Assembly: GCA_028689775.1 (NCBI GenBank)
Contig: JAQVCM010000010.1
Location: 91,044-155,043, forward strand
Length of the DNA stretch: 64,000 bases
Direction: 5' to 3'
Source: Crocinitomicaceae bacterium
GTDB lineage: Bacteria; Bacteroidota; Bacteroidia; Flavobacteriales_D; Crocinitomicaceae
Part shown: one piece after another, positions 52,162-60,596 of the stretch
How positions within the stretch are numbered: the stretch's first letter is position 1
Layout: every line of letters begins with the position of its first letter
The notes under the pieces: model-generated
The model's database searches: none
What the model was told of the DNA's origin: nothing
Seen by the model: the letters and a program-made list of their open reading frames with translations, nothing else
Program-made: the position numbers and the translations under genes

Positions 52162-53058
52162 ATGAATTTAATTTCTGACTTTGAGGTAGTTGAATCGTTG
52201 GGACGACAAAAGGTTCGTAAGTTTAACGAGGTTGTTTTGGTAAAGAATCGCCAAACTGGAATTTTAGGTGTTCAAAAAACCTTCGGTATTCATTCAAAAA
52301 ACGAGCATTTAATTCCGCTGATCAAGCAAGAATCAGAACTGAATTTTAATTTCACTGGATTACCTCATACCTTGGCATTTGAAGAAAGAGAAACTGAATT
52401 GATATTAATTCGATCATACTTGCCTGGAATTCCATTGGATGAATATTGGAGAAAACTTCCTAAAGCAAAACGATTCGAATTTTTAAAAGTTTTTTTCCAA
52501 AAACTAAGTCTGATTTTTTCGGAGTTAAATCGTTTGTCAATTGTTCATGGCGATATCAAGCCAACGAATATTTTGGTTACTGAAGAATGGGAGTGCAGCT
52601 TGATTGATTTTGGAATGGCTGTTCAAAAAGAAAATATTTTTTCTCGGAAAACGTTATTTGCCTTGGGTTATGCTGCTCCTGAATTGATTTTAAATGAATT
52701 GGATTTGGTCAATACTTCGACAGATATTTTTGCATTAGGAATTACCATTTGGCAATTATTTACGGGCGAATTACCATTGAGACATGCAAATCCGGGCATC
52801 ATGACCAATTTGCAAATCACGTATCCTATGCCAATTGATCGAAGAGTGCCGAAAGTTTGGATGGAAATTATTCAGAAAATGTGTTTCAAACATCCATTCA
52901 GAATGCCACCTTCTCAGCTTGAAAAAGAAGAAGTAAGGTTGTCTTTAAAAACCGCAATGACACAACGATATCAGAATTTGGAAGAAATATCTCAGGAAAT
53001 TTCCCTTTACAAATCAGAAAGAAAATGGTTTAATTTTTGGAAAACCGGTGGCCTTTAA
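52162..53058 (+). CDS. Serine/threonine protein kinase-like protein
   Basis: The 298-aa soluble protein has a Hanks-type kinase core: catalytic loop IVHGDIKPTNILV (about 127-139), metal motif LIDFGMAV (DFG, about 146-153), GYAAPELIL (APE) and STDIFALGITIWQLFTGELP. The glycine-rich loop is degenerate (LGRQKVRKFNEVVLV), but a lysine in GVQKTFG may be the VAIK lysine. No membrane segment, PASTA or TPR domain is seen. The substrate is unknown. The 3-base gap after trmH indicates co-expression. Confidence 0.85.
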   Translation: MNLISDFEVVESLGRQKVRKFNEVVLVKNRQTGILGVQKTFGIHSKNEHLIPLIKQESELNFNFTGLPHTLAFEERETELILIRSYLPGIPLDEYWRKLPKAKRFEFLKVFFQKLSLIFSELNRLSIVHGDIKPTNILVTEEWECSLIDFGMAVQKENIFSRKTLFALGYAAPELILNELDLVNTSTDIFALGITIWQLFTGELPLRHANPGIMTNLQITYPMPIDRRVPKVWMEIIQKMCFKHPFRMPPSQLEKEEVRLSLKTAMTQRYQNLEEISQEISLYKSERKWFNFWKTGGL

Positions 53059-53067
53059 GAGAAAGAA

Positions 53068-53727
53068 TTAGAAAAAGATATTTTTCTTGTATCCTAAAGC
53101 AAACGTAAACAACAAAGGACTTCCGAATTGCTCATATCCGTTCACTGCAGTTTGGTTGCTTGGAAATGCAAGAATGGCATAATCGAAAGAAGCTTCAAAA
53201 TACAAAGTTCCCCAAGAGAAATCATTTTTAACGCCTCCACTTAATCCAAATGCTAAGTTGAAAACGTTCCCTTTTGATTCTTGACCAGATTGAAGTCTAT
53301 AAAGAGATTTATCATAATCCCCGATTTCTACTTTTGAAGTGTTGAAAATAGCCATCAAGTGCGTTCCGCCATAAGGAGCAAAGCCAAAGTCATATCCATT
53401 TCCAAAATACAATCTTCTACCACCTTCAATGGTTGTATAGTTAAAAGTAGTCTTCGTATCGACCTCTAGTAAAGATGGTGAAGTGTTGAAGTTGATTGCA
53501 TCTGCATAAACCGGGAAGTTTTCACCTGTTTGTTTGCCGTAAAAAGTTACTTTCCCGTAAAAGGAAGCGTATTCATCAACTGGAAATTCAGCTAAAATAT
53601 GACCACCGAAATAAGGTGCTTTAACACCAAAAGCTTTCAACATGGAAAATCCGCCACCGAGAGCAGTTTGACCAAAAGAAATTGTAGTCAATAAACCGAC
53701 AAATAAAATGCTAAGTATTGCTTTCAT
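53068..53727 (-). CDS. Hypothetical outer-membrane beta-barrel-like protein
   Basis: The 219-aa protein has a signal peptide (MKAILSILFVGLLTTISFGQ) and alternating aromatic/polar strands (PYFGGHILAEFPVDEYASFY, RRLYFGNGYDFGFAPYGGTH, FSWGTLYFEASFDYAIL), ending LLFTFALGYKKNIFF with a terminal Phe as in barrel proteins. No specific family was recognised. Its first 17 bases overlap the end of the glycosylase gene on the same strand. Confidence 0.7.
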   Translation of the reverse strand: MKAILSILFVGLLTTISFGQTALGGGFSMLKAFGVKAPYFGGHILAEFPVDEYASFYGKVTFYGKQTGENFPVYADAINFNTSPSLLEVDTKTTFNYTTIEGGRRLYFGNGYDFGFAPYGGTHLMAIFNTSKVEIGDYDKSLYRLQSGQESKGNVFNLAFGLSGGVKNDFSWGTLYFEASFDYAILAFPSNQTAVNGYEQFGSPLLFTFALGYKKNIFF

Positions 53728-54265
53728 ATTTTAACCAATTGGGTTGTTCTTTTAGAACATTTTGATAAATTAAACAACTATTTTCGTGCGCTCCTTTTAG
53801 ATATCCTGCACTCATGAGAAACTCGTTCACAATTTCTCCGCCCACAAATTTAAAGTATTTTTTAAACAATAACACCCATTCTTGTAAGTTTTTAGAATCG
53901 TTGAGGTTTAACCAAGCCTGGAATGAACCATGCTCCTCTATCAACGTCAGAACTTGTTTGGCATTGTGTATAACGGCATTGATTTTTAGTTTATTTCGAA
54001 TGATACCTGTATTTTGCAATAACTCCTCGATTTTTGCCTCATCATAAAGAGCTATTTTTTCAATGTTAAATTCATCAAAAGCCAACCTGAAATTTTCTTG
54101 TTTCTTCAAAATTGTAAGCCAAGAAAGTCCTGCCTGATTGATTTCTAGGATTAATCTACCAAATAATTCATCGTCTGAATGTATTGGAAAACCGTACTGA
54201 TTATCGTGGTATTGTCTGCTAATGTCGTCTTCTGATAGCTTGGCGCAATGTTGGCAATAACTCAT
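53711..54265 (-). CDS. tag: DNA-3-methyladenine glycosylase I family
   Basis: The 184-aa base-excision repair enzyme removes 3-methyladenine. It starts MSYCQHCAKLSEDDISRQYH and continues DNQYGFPIHSDDELFGRLIL and INQAGLSWLTILKKQENFR, all Tag features. Zinc ligands would be the N-terminal Cys and His in YHDNQYG and the C-terminal His/Cys in KGAHENSCLIY. KFVGGEIVNEFLMSAGYL is the usual end region. The start at 54265 is chosen over the longer frame to 54589, which runs over the divergent promoter and the next gene. Confidence 0.88.
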   Translation of the reverse strand: MSYCQHCAKLSEDDISRQYHDNQYGFPIHSDDELFGRLILEINQAGLSWLTILKKQENFRLAFDEFNIEKIALYDEAKIEELLQNTGIIRNKLKINAVIHNAKQVLTLIEEHGSFQAWLNLNDSKNLQEWVLLFKKYFKFVGGEIVNEFLMSAGYLKGAHENSCLIYQNVLKEQPNWLKYESNT

Positions 54266-54285
54266 TTTTTCAATTTTTATCTGAA

Positions 54286-54315
54286 TTGTAAAGTTAGCTT
54301 TAATTCGTACTTTTG
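54286..54315 (+). promoter_or_regulatory. Promoter of the PaaY-like gene
   Basis: TTG (54286-54288), a 19-base spacer and TACTTTTG (54308-54315) form an exact Bacteroidota promoter. The ATG at 54329 follows after 13 bases, giving a very short leader. Confidence 0.7.
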
Positions 54316-54328
54316 AAAAAAAAAGAAC

Positions 54329-54931
54329 ATGGCAATTTACGAATTCAATGGCTTTATTCCAGTAATAAAGGAAAGTAGTTTTGTTCATCCGCTCGCGGCT
54401 GTTACGGGAAATGTGATTATCGGAGAAAATGTTTACATCGGTCCAGGCGCTGCAATTCGCGGAGATTGGGGACAAATTATCATTGAAGATGGTTGCAATG
54501 TGCAAGAAAACTGTACGATTCATATGTTTCCAGGTACGACAACAATTCTCAAAAAAGGAGCACACATCGGTCACGGAGCAATTATCCACGGAGGAATCAT
54601 TGGAGAAAATTGCTTGATTGGAATGAATAGTGTAATCATGGATGACGCCAACATTGAAGAAGAATGCATCATCGGCGCTTTGTGCTTCGTTCCTGCAAAA
54701 ATGACCATTCCAAGAAGAAGTTTAGTCGTTGGAAATCCTGCCAAAATAATCAAAGAAGTATCGGACGAAATGATTGCCTGGAAAACCAAAGGAACGCAGC
54801 TTTACCAAGCTTTACCGGGTGAATGTCAAGCCCATTTAAAAGAAGTTGAACCTTTGCGAGAAATGGAAGAAAACCGCCCACAACAAGATCAAATGTTTCA
54901 GACATGGGAGAAGGTGAAGAATCAGAAATAA
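54329..54931 (+). CDS. Gamma-carbonic anhydrase/PaaY-like hexapeptide-repeat protein
   Basis: The 200-aa protein has a left-handed beta-helix of hexapeptide repeats (VTGNVIIGENVYIGPGAAIR, GCNVQENCTIHMFPG, AHIGHGAIIHGGIIGENCLI). Zinc-binding histidines are in IHMFPG and HIGHGAIIHG. The longer C-terminal helix (RRSLVVGNPAKIIKEVSDEM onwards) resembles PaaY/CaiE, thioesterases or acyl-group salvage proteins. No paa or cai genes are nearby, so a general carbonic-anhydrase-like or thioesterase role is possible. Confidence 0.85.
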   Translation: MAIYEFNGFIPVIKESSFVHPLAAVTGNVIIGENVYIGPGAAIRGDWGQIIIEDGCNVQENCTIHMFPGTTTILKKGAHIGHGAIIHGGIIGENCLIGMNSVIMDDANIEEECIIGALCFVPAKMTIPRRSLVVGNPAKIIKEVSDEMIAWKTKGTQLYQALPGECQAHLKEVEPLREMEENRPQQDQMFQTWEKVKNQK

Positions 54932-54983
54932 ATAATTTATTCGAATTTATTTGGTTCTTACAAATTAGCCTCGACTATTGAGG

Positions 54984-55083
54984 GACAAGCATTCAATAGG
55001 AATGTAGCTTTAGCTCATTCATATTTGATGGACTTATTAGTTATCGGCTTTAGCCAAAATGGGTGTTGTTTTGGCTAAAGCCG
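54984..55083. repeat. Dispersed GGCTTTAGCC repeat, copy 2, with perfect 15-bp inverted repeat
   Basis: The first part matches 18741-18814 module by module. The second part forms CGGCTTTAGCCAAAA / TTTTGGCTAAAGCCG (55045-55059 and 55069-55083) with a nine-base loop. It lies in the gap between the PaaY-like gene and the alaS terminator, whose loop also carries cagctaaagcg. Confidence 0.7.
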
Positions 55084-55100
55084 AGGACAAAAGAATCAAC

Positions 55101-55129
55101 AAAAAAGCCTCCAGCTAAAGCGAGAGGCT
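55101..55129 (-). terminator. Terminator after alaS
   Basis: The minus strand AGCCTC-tcgctttagctg-GAGGCT is followed by TTTTT. It lies about 40 bases after the alaS stop codon. Confidence 0.85.
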
Positions 55130-55170
55130 ATTAAATTTTCGGTGTGAATTTACAGCTAGAAATTAGTCAT

Positions 55171-57789
55171 TTACGAAACAACCAACTCTTTAAATTCTGC
55201 TATTGCTTTATCCAAACCATTTGCATTTTTCCCTCCCGCTGTTGCGAAGAAAGCTTGTCCACCGCCACCACCTTGGATGTGCGTTGAAAGTGTGCGAATG
55301 ATTTTTCCTGCATCTAATCCTTTTTCTGCAACGATGTTTTCAGAAATGATTAAAGTTAAATTACATTTATCATCTTCAATTCCCCCTAAAACAGCAACGA
55401 AATTATTGAATTCTCCTTTCAGTTGGTGCAAGATGTCTTTGATGTTTCCAGCATCTAAATTTACTTTTTCGCCAAGGTAATTGATTCCATTGATCAGCTC
55501 CACTTTCGCTTTCAAATCAGCTTTAACCAATTGACCTTTTTCTCTTTGGAAAACTTCAATTTGTTTTTGATACGCGTGATTTTTCTGAATCATGTCTTCA
55601 ACAACTGCTTTCAAATCTTTTGGATTTTTAAACAAACTGTTGATTGCATCTAATTTTTCAGCTTTTTCTGTCAATAAATTTTCAGCAGTCGTGCTGGTAA
55701 TTGCTTCAATTCTTCTAATTCCTGCAGCAACTGCACTTTCAGCTGTTAATTTGAAAAGACCGATTTGACTGGTATTGTTCACGTGCGTTCCTCCACAAAG
55801 TTCTAGCGAAGGACCAAATTGAATCACACGAACTGAATCACCGTATTTTTCTCCAAATAAAGCCATTGCACCCATTTGTTCTGCAGCTTCAATCGCAACA
55901 TTGCGGTGTTCTTGCAATGCAATTCCGGCTTTGATTTCACGGTTTACGATGTCTTCAATCTCTTTCAATTCTTCTGCAGTCACTTTTGAAAAGTGCGAGA
56001 AGTCAAAACGAAGATTTTTTTCGTTTACCAACGAACCTTTTTGTTCTACGTGTGTGCCCAAAACTGTTCTCAAAGCGTGGTGCAACAAATGCGTTGCCGA
56101 GTGATTTGCAGTTGTCAGTGCTCTTTTGGAGACATTTACGTGTGCATCAAAGTCTGAGCCTGGAAACTCAGGTAATTTTTCAGTCAAATGAATGATGAGG
56201 TTGTTTTCTTTTTTGGTGTCGAAAATGATTGTTTTCTCACCGTTATGTTCGATAAATCCAGTATCTCCAACTTGTCCACCGCCTTCTGGATAGAATGGAG
56301 TTTGGTTAAATACCAATTGGTAGAATGTTTTTTGTTTTTGACTTACTTTGCGGTAACGAACGATTTTCACACGAGCAACCAAGTTGTCATATCCAACAAA
56401 TTCTTCTTGCGCATCTGGAATTAAAGTAATCCAGTCGCCAGCTTCAACTGCTGTTGCGGCACGTGAACGAGTTTTCTGTTTGTCTAATTCTATCTCGAAA
56501 GCTTCTTCGTCAATCGTTAAATTATTTTCTCTTGCGATCAAGGAGGTTAAATCAACCGGGAAACCAAAAGTGTCATACAATTCAAAAACGGCAGCGCCAT
56601 TTAAGATTGTTTTATTATCCGCTTTGGTGTTGATCATCAGGGCATCCATTCTTTTGATTCCGTGCTCCAACGTTCTGAAAAAACTCAATTCTTCCTCGTA
56701 GATTACTTTTTCAATGATGTCTTTTTGATTCAACAATTCCTGGTACGGATCGCCCATTTCTTTTCCAAGTACTACTGAAAGTCCAGAGAGGAAAGGTTCT
56801 TTTAAGTTCAAGGTTTGGTAACCATAGCGAACAGCTCTTCTTAAAATTCTGCGGATTACATATCCTGCACCCGTATTGGAAGGTAATTGTCCATCTGCAA
56901 TTGAGAATGCAATCGTACGAACGTGATCTGCAATTACACGCAATGCGATATCAGTTTCTTCTTTTACGCCGTATTTCACGCCTGACACACGTTCCATTTC
57001 AACAATCAATGTTTGAAATAAATCCGTATCGTAATTGGATGTTTTTCCTTGCAAAGCCATCGCTAAACGTTCCAAGCCCATTCCAGTATCCACGTGTGTT
57101 TCTGGTAATGGTTCTAAGCTTCCGTCAGCTTTTCTGTTGAATTGCATGAATACGTTGTTCCAAATCTCAACTACTTGCGGATGATCGTTGTTCACCAATT
57201 CAATTCCAGAAATCGCTTTTCGATCTGCTTCTGGACGAATGTCTACGTGAATTTCAGTACACGGACCACAAGGACCAGTTTCTCCCATTTCCCAAAAGTT
57301 ATCTTTTTTGGAAGCCAAGATGATGCGATCTTCTGCGATGAATTTTTTCCAAATTTCAATACTTTCTTCGTCTTTTGGAACGCCGTCTGCATCGTCACCT
57401 TCAAAAACGGTCACGTATAATTGATCTTTCGGAATTTTATAAACTTCTGTCAATAACTCCCACGCCCAAGCGATGGCATCTTTCTTGAAATAATCTCCAA
57501 ATGACCAGTTACCAAGCATTTCAAACATGGTGTGGTGATAGGTGTCAACTCCAACTTCTTCCAAGTCGTTGTGTTTTCCAGAAACGCGTAAACATTTTTG
57601 AGAATTGGCAATTCGTCTTACTTTTGGAACGTTATTCCCTAAAAAGTAATCCTTGAATTGATTCATTCCGGCATTCGTGAACATCAATGTTGGATCGTTT
57701 TTTACGACCATCGGAGCTGATGGAACGATTTTATGTCCTTTACTTTCAAAGAAATCAAAAAAATGTTGGCGTATCTCGTGCGTTGTCAT
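55171..57789 (-). CDS. alaS: Alanine--tRNA ligase
   Basis: The 872-aa enzyme charges tRNA-Ala. It starts MTTHEIRQHFFDFFESKGHK. Class II core motifs include LMFTNAGMNQFKDYFLG and MFEMLGNWSFGDYFKKDAI. The editing domain has the zinc residues NHSATHLLHHALR (HxxxH) and LELCGGTHVNNT (CxxxH). The C-terminal C-Ala part has the GGGGGQAFFATAGG motif. A -7 box TAACTTTG lies at 57852-57859 upstream. Confidence 0.98.
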   Translation of the reverse strand: MTTHEIRQHFFDFFESKGHKIVPSAPMVVKNDPTLMFTNAGMNQFKDYFLGNNVPKVRRIANSQKCLRVSGKHNDLEEVGVDTYHHTMFEMLGNWSFGDYFKKDAIAWAWELLTEVYKIPKDQLYVTVFEGDDADGVPKDEESIEIWKKFIAEDRIILASKKDNFWEMGETGPCGPCTEIHVDIRPEADRKAISGIELVNNDHPQVVEIWNNVFMQFNRKADGSLEPLPETHVDTGMGLERLAMALQGKTSNYDTDLFQTLIVEMERVSGVKYGVKEETDIALRVIADHVRTIAFSIADGQLPSNTGAGYVIRRILRRAVRYGYQTLNLKEPFLSGLSVVLGKEMGDPYQELLNQKDIIEKVIYEEELSFFRTLEHGIKRMDALMINTKADNKTILNGAAVFELYDTFGFPVDLTSLIARENNLTIDEEAFEIELDKQKTRSRAATAVEAGDWITLIPDAQEEFVGYDNLVARVKIVRYRKVSQKQKTFYQLVFNQTPFYPEGGGQVGDTGFIEHNGEKTIIFDTKKENNLIIHLTEKLPEFPGSDFDAHVNVSKRALTTANHSATHLLHHALRTVLGTHVEQKGSLVNEKNLRFDFSHFSKVTAEELKEIEDIVNREIKAGIALQEHRNVAIEAAEQMGAMALFGEKYGDSVRVIQFGPSLELCGGTHVNNTSQIGLFKLTAESAVAAGIRRIEAITSTTAENLLTEKAEKLDAINSLFKNPKDLKAVVEDMIQKNHAYQKQIEVFQREKGQLVKADLKAKVELINGINYLGEKVNLDAGNIKDILHQLKGEFNNFVAVLGGIEDDKCNLTLIISENIVAEKGLDAGKIIRTLSTHIQGGGGGQAFFATAGGKNANGLDKAIAEFKELVVS

Positions 57790-57851
57790 TTGCTTAACGT
57801 GTTGTTTGACAAAACCTTAACGGAAAGGTTCGTTTTTTTAAAATTCGGATA

Positions 57852-57859
57852 CAAAGTTA
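57852..57859 (-). promoter_or_regulatory. -7 element of alaS
   Basis: The minus strand TAACTTTG is an exact TAnnTTTG box about 63 bases upstream of the alaS ATG. No convincing -33 element was found. Confidence 0.45.
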
Positions 57860-58038
57860 GGCATTTAACCGACATTGAGCGGTTTTGAAAACAAATTTAT
57901 TTTAGGAAACAAATTTAACCGCTTTGCGCTGAGTTTTATCGAAGTAAAGAATACAAAAGAGATTACTTAATTAACTTCTGAAAAATGTAATTTCCTGGAA
58001 GATGATTTAAGATTTGGCTCTATGTGTCCATTAAAAGT

Positions 58039-59532
58039 TTATTTGTAATGATATTCATAGATGGTATATCCCATATAGTCATCTTCTTTCCATTTCTTAA
58101 CCTTCTTTAGTTCTGATTTAACTCTTTTACTTTTCTTCCTGATGTGTTTTGGTGGAATTAACGTATTAGTTTTTCTATTTTGGGATCTCCTCTTAGTTTT
58201 TCGTTTCAAGATTTTAAATTCAGGATTAGCCATTATTCCTTCCTTTAGTATCAAATTTGCTTTTCCTAATTTAACTAAATCAATATTCGGATAGATAGAA
58301 ACAATGTCAAATTTACGTTCAACGGTCAGATTAGATTCCTTAAAATATAGTTTATAAGGGGTTTGCCTTTCAACTAATTGAATATCATTTTCATAATTTA
58401 CTTTATGTGAAGGACGTGAATAAACTGTGCAAGTAAGCGTATCTCCATTTGAGCTAATGGCTAGTGCATTTCCTTTGAAAATGTAGCCATTTGAATCTCT
58501 AATGATGTGTATAGTCCTTTTTCTTAATGTATCAAATTTAAGCCATAATGACTTGTTATTCATATAGGTATATTCTAATGGATGATTACCTATAATATCG
58601 TAGTGGGAGATATAATTACCTTCTTCTAAGAACGTTTTTATTTTAATATCATAAAGTGTGTCATTTTTTATGACTTTTGTTAGTCGCTGATTTGTATTGT
58701 TGGAAATCGAGTCGTACGAATAAGAATCAATTGTATTTTCATCTATTTGCCTTCTTTCTTCATAGCTAGTTATCACATTGTTGTTTCTTTTAAACAGATG
58801 TTTCCGCTGTCCTTTGAAAATAGTGTCAATTTGAATTGACTTATTTGAAAAAACACTATCTATGTCGTAATTTGTAGTGATTAACGTATCACCTTGTTTG
58901 ATAGATTCCCATATTTCCCACTTTAGTTTTTCCTTGGTGAGTTTTTTCCAATTGTAAATTTCTGGTGTTTGTAATGAATTCGTTAAGCCAATATATTTAT
59001 TACACCAATTTTTATAGTAGTCGATAACATCTTGATTTAACTTGTAAAAATCTGTTTTATCTAAATTATAATATTCCTTATCATCTTGATTTAACTTGTA
59101 AAAGTCTGTTTTATTTAAATTACGATATTCATTTGTGATAGACCCAAACTCCAATGAATCTAAACTTATTTCAAACTCAATTTTTAGCGTATTAGCGCTA
59201 ATAGTGTCTATGATTTCGTGCGCAACATAAAAAATTTCATCTTTACGCCAATAAATGTATATAGTTTCTAGTTCTCCATAAGACTCCAATGTGTATGCAT
59301 CTAGTTTTGAGTTGGGCAGATAGCTAAGTTCTTTTGTCATTCTGGAACGGTCGTTTGGATCTTCTTTCTCAAGATAGACGCTTAAGATAACTAAATCTGC
59401 ATTTTCAGAATAGTCAATCGGACTATACTTGATTGTTTTAATAAAATCCAATTGTTTTTTTTGACCGATAGAAAAACAAGATGTCAATAAAATAATCAGA
59501 GTAGATAATATGGTTTTACACTGTGTTTTCAT
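58039..59532 (-). CDS. Hypothetical secreted/lipoprotein with internal tandem duplication
   Basis: The 497-aa protein starts MKTQCKTILSTLIILLTSCF; LLTSC could be a lipobox, or cleavage may occur at SIGQ. The rest is a mix of beta strands and charged stretches with a Lys/Arg-rich segment near the end (KRKTKRRSQNRK, KKSKRVKSELKKVKK). An 18-aa unit NLNKTDFYKLNQDDKEYY / NLDKTDFYKLNQDVIDYY is present twice in tandem. No family was recognised. The region is AT-rich and its codon use differs from neighbours, possibly an acquired or orphan gene. It follows the ROK gene by 9 bases. Confidence 0.7.
   Translation of the reverse strand: MKTQCKTILSTLIILLTSCFSIGQKKQLDFIKTIKYSPIDYSENADLVILSVYLEKEDPNDRSRMTKELSYLPNSKLDAYTLESYGELETIYIYWRKDEIFYVAHEIIDTISANTLKIEFEISLDSLEFGSITNEYRNLNKTDFYKLNQDDKEYYNLDKTDFYKLNQDVIDYYKNWCNKYIGLTNSLQTPEIYNWKKLTKEKLKWEIWESIKQGDTLITTNYDIDSVFSNKSIQIDTIFKGQRKHLFKRNNNVITSYEERRQIDENTIDSYSYDSISNNTNQRLTKVIKNDTLYDIKIKTFLEEGNYISHYDIIGNHPLEYTYMNNKSLWLKFDTLRKRTIHIIRDSNGYIFKGNALAISSNGDTLTCTVYSRPSHKVNYENDIQLVERQTPYKLYFKESNLTVERKFDIVSIYPNIDLVKLGKANLILKEGIMANPEFKILKRKTKRRSQNRKTNTLIPPKHIRKKSKRVKSELKKVKKWKEDDYMGYTIYEYHYK
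59028..59135. repeat. 54-bp tandem duplication inside the hypothetical gene
   Basis: Two in-frame copies with period 54 bases start at 59028 and 59082 (catcttgatttaacttgtaa, then aatctgttttat / agtctgttttat). They differ at a few positions and encode the 18-aa repeat of the lipoprotein. Confidence 0.85.
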
Positions 59533-59541
59533 AAGCAATTA

Positions 59542-60492
59542 TTACTGATTTTCTTCTTTCTCCAACTCCAAATAAATCGAAGCTGCCGTTCCTAAAACTG
59601 CAGCATTTCGGTCATGCAAAGAGGAGATTTTAACTTCAATGCGATTTTGATAAATGTCCAAGATGTTTTTCTCCATGTATGCTTTCACCTTGTTGGCAAA
59701 ACCTTCGCCACTTTGTGCGATTCCTCCAAATAAAACATACGCTTCAGGATCTGAAAAAGCGGCAAAATCTGCCAAGGCATTTCCCAAAGTTTCAGCTGTG
59801 AATTCAATGATTTCGATGGCGAAAAGATCTCCTTCTTTTGCTAATTTGAAAACACTTTCTGCTTTTGGTTTTTCAAGTTTCATCAACTTAGAATTCACTT
59901 TATTTTCAGAGGGTAATTCTTGAATACTTCTCACAACTCCAGTTGCAGAAACGTAGGTTTCCAAACAACCCAATCTTCCACATTTGCATTTTCTACCGTT
60001 GTGAACAACGCGTATGTGTCCGTATTCTCCAGCAATTCCATGTGCCCCATAAATGATTTCTCGGTTCATTACAATTCCGCTGCCCAAACCAGTTCCTAAA
60101 GTTACGGTGGTAAAATGCTGGTAGTTTTGCGCCACACCAAATAGCATTTCACCGTAAGCCGCAGCATTTGCGTCGTTGGTTAACATCGTTGGAACATTGA
60201 ATGCTTTTTGAAACATCTCCGCAAGCGGAATTATTCCTTTCCAATGTAAGTTTGGAGCATTCAGAATTTCACCCGTATAATAACTTCCATTTGGCGCGCC
60301 GATGCCAATTCCTAGGATTTGATAATCACTTTTTTCCTTGAAGTATTTTAATATAAAATCAATAAAATCAGCAGGTTGCTCAAATTGTTTTGTTGGAAAA
60401 CTTTCTTCCATTAAAATGTCTCCAACTTCATTTACCAATCCAAAAGCGATGTTGGTAGCACCGATGTCAATTCCCAATACGCACTCTTTCAT
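59542..60492 (-). CDS. ROK family sugar kinase (glucokinase-like)
   Basis: The 316-aa protein has the ROK ATP motif LGIDIGATNIAFGLV (about 5-19), LTNDANAAAYGEM (catalytic Asp), TVTLGTGLGSGIVMN and the ROK zinc motif GEYGHIRVV..CKCGRLGCLETY (CxCGxxGCxE, about 170-178). It has no N-terminal helix-turn-helix, so it is a kinase, probably for glucose or N-acetyl sugars, rather than a repressor. The next gene begins 9 bases downstream, forming a small operon. Confidence 0.92.
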   Translation of the reverse strand: MKECVLGIDIGATNIAFGLVNEVGDILMEESFPTKQFEQPADFIDFILKYFKEKSDYQILGIGIGAPNGSYYTGEILNAPNLHWKGIIPLAEMFQKAFNVPTMLTNDANAAAYGEMLFGVAQNYQHFTTVTLGTGLGSGIVMNREIIYGAHGIAGEYGHIRVVHNGRKCKCGRLGCLETYVSATGVVRSIQELPSENKVNSKLMKLEKPKAESVFKLAKEGDLFAIEIIEFTAETLGNALADFAAFSDPEAYVLFGGIAQSGEGFANKVKAYMEKNILDIYQNRIEVKISSLHDRNAAVLGTAASIYLELEKEENQ

Positions 60493-60596
60493 AAACTTAT
60501 TTTTAGCATTTGTAAATCTACGAATAAAAAAATGTCAGGAATCAAATCAAATTTCAAATTTCAAAATCCAAAATCATCAAGAAACTAAAACCCAAT

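Noticed and set aside
54266..54589. Extension of the tag frame to 54589
   Set aside because: It runs across the divergent promoter and antisense to the PaaY-like gene; Tag proteins begin with M..C as at 54265.
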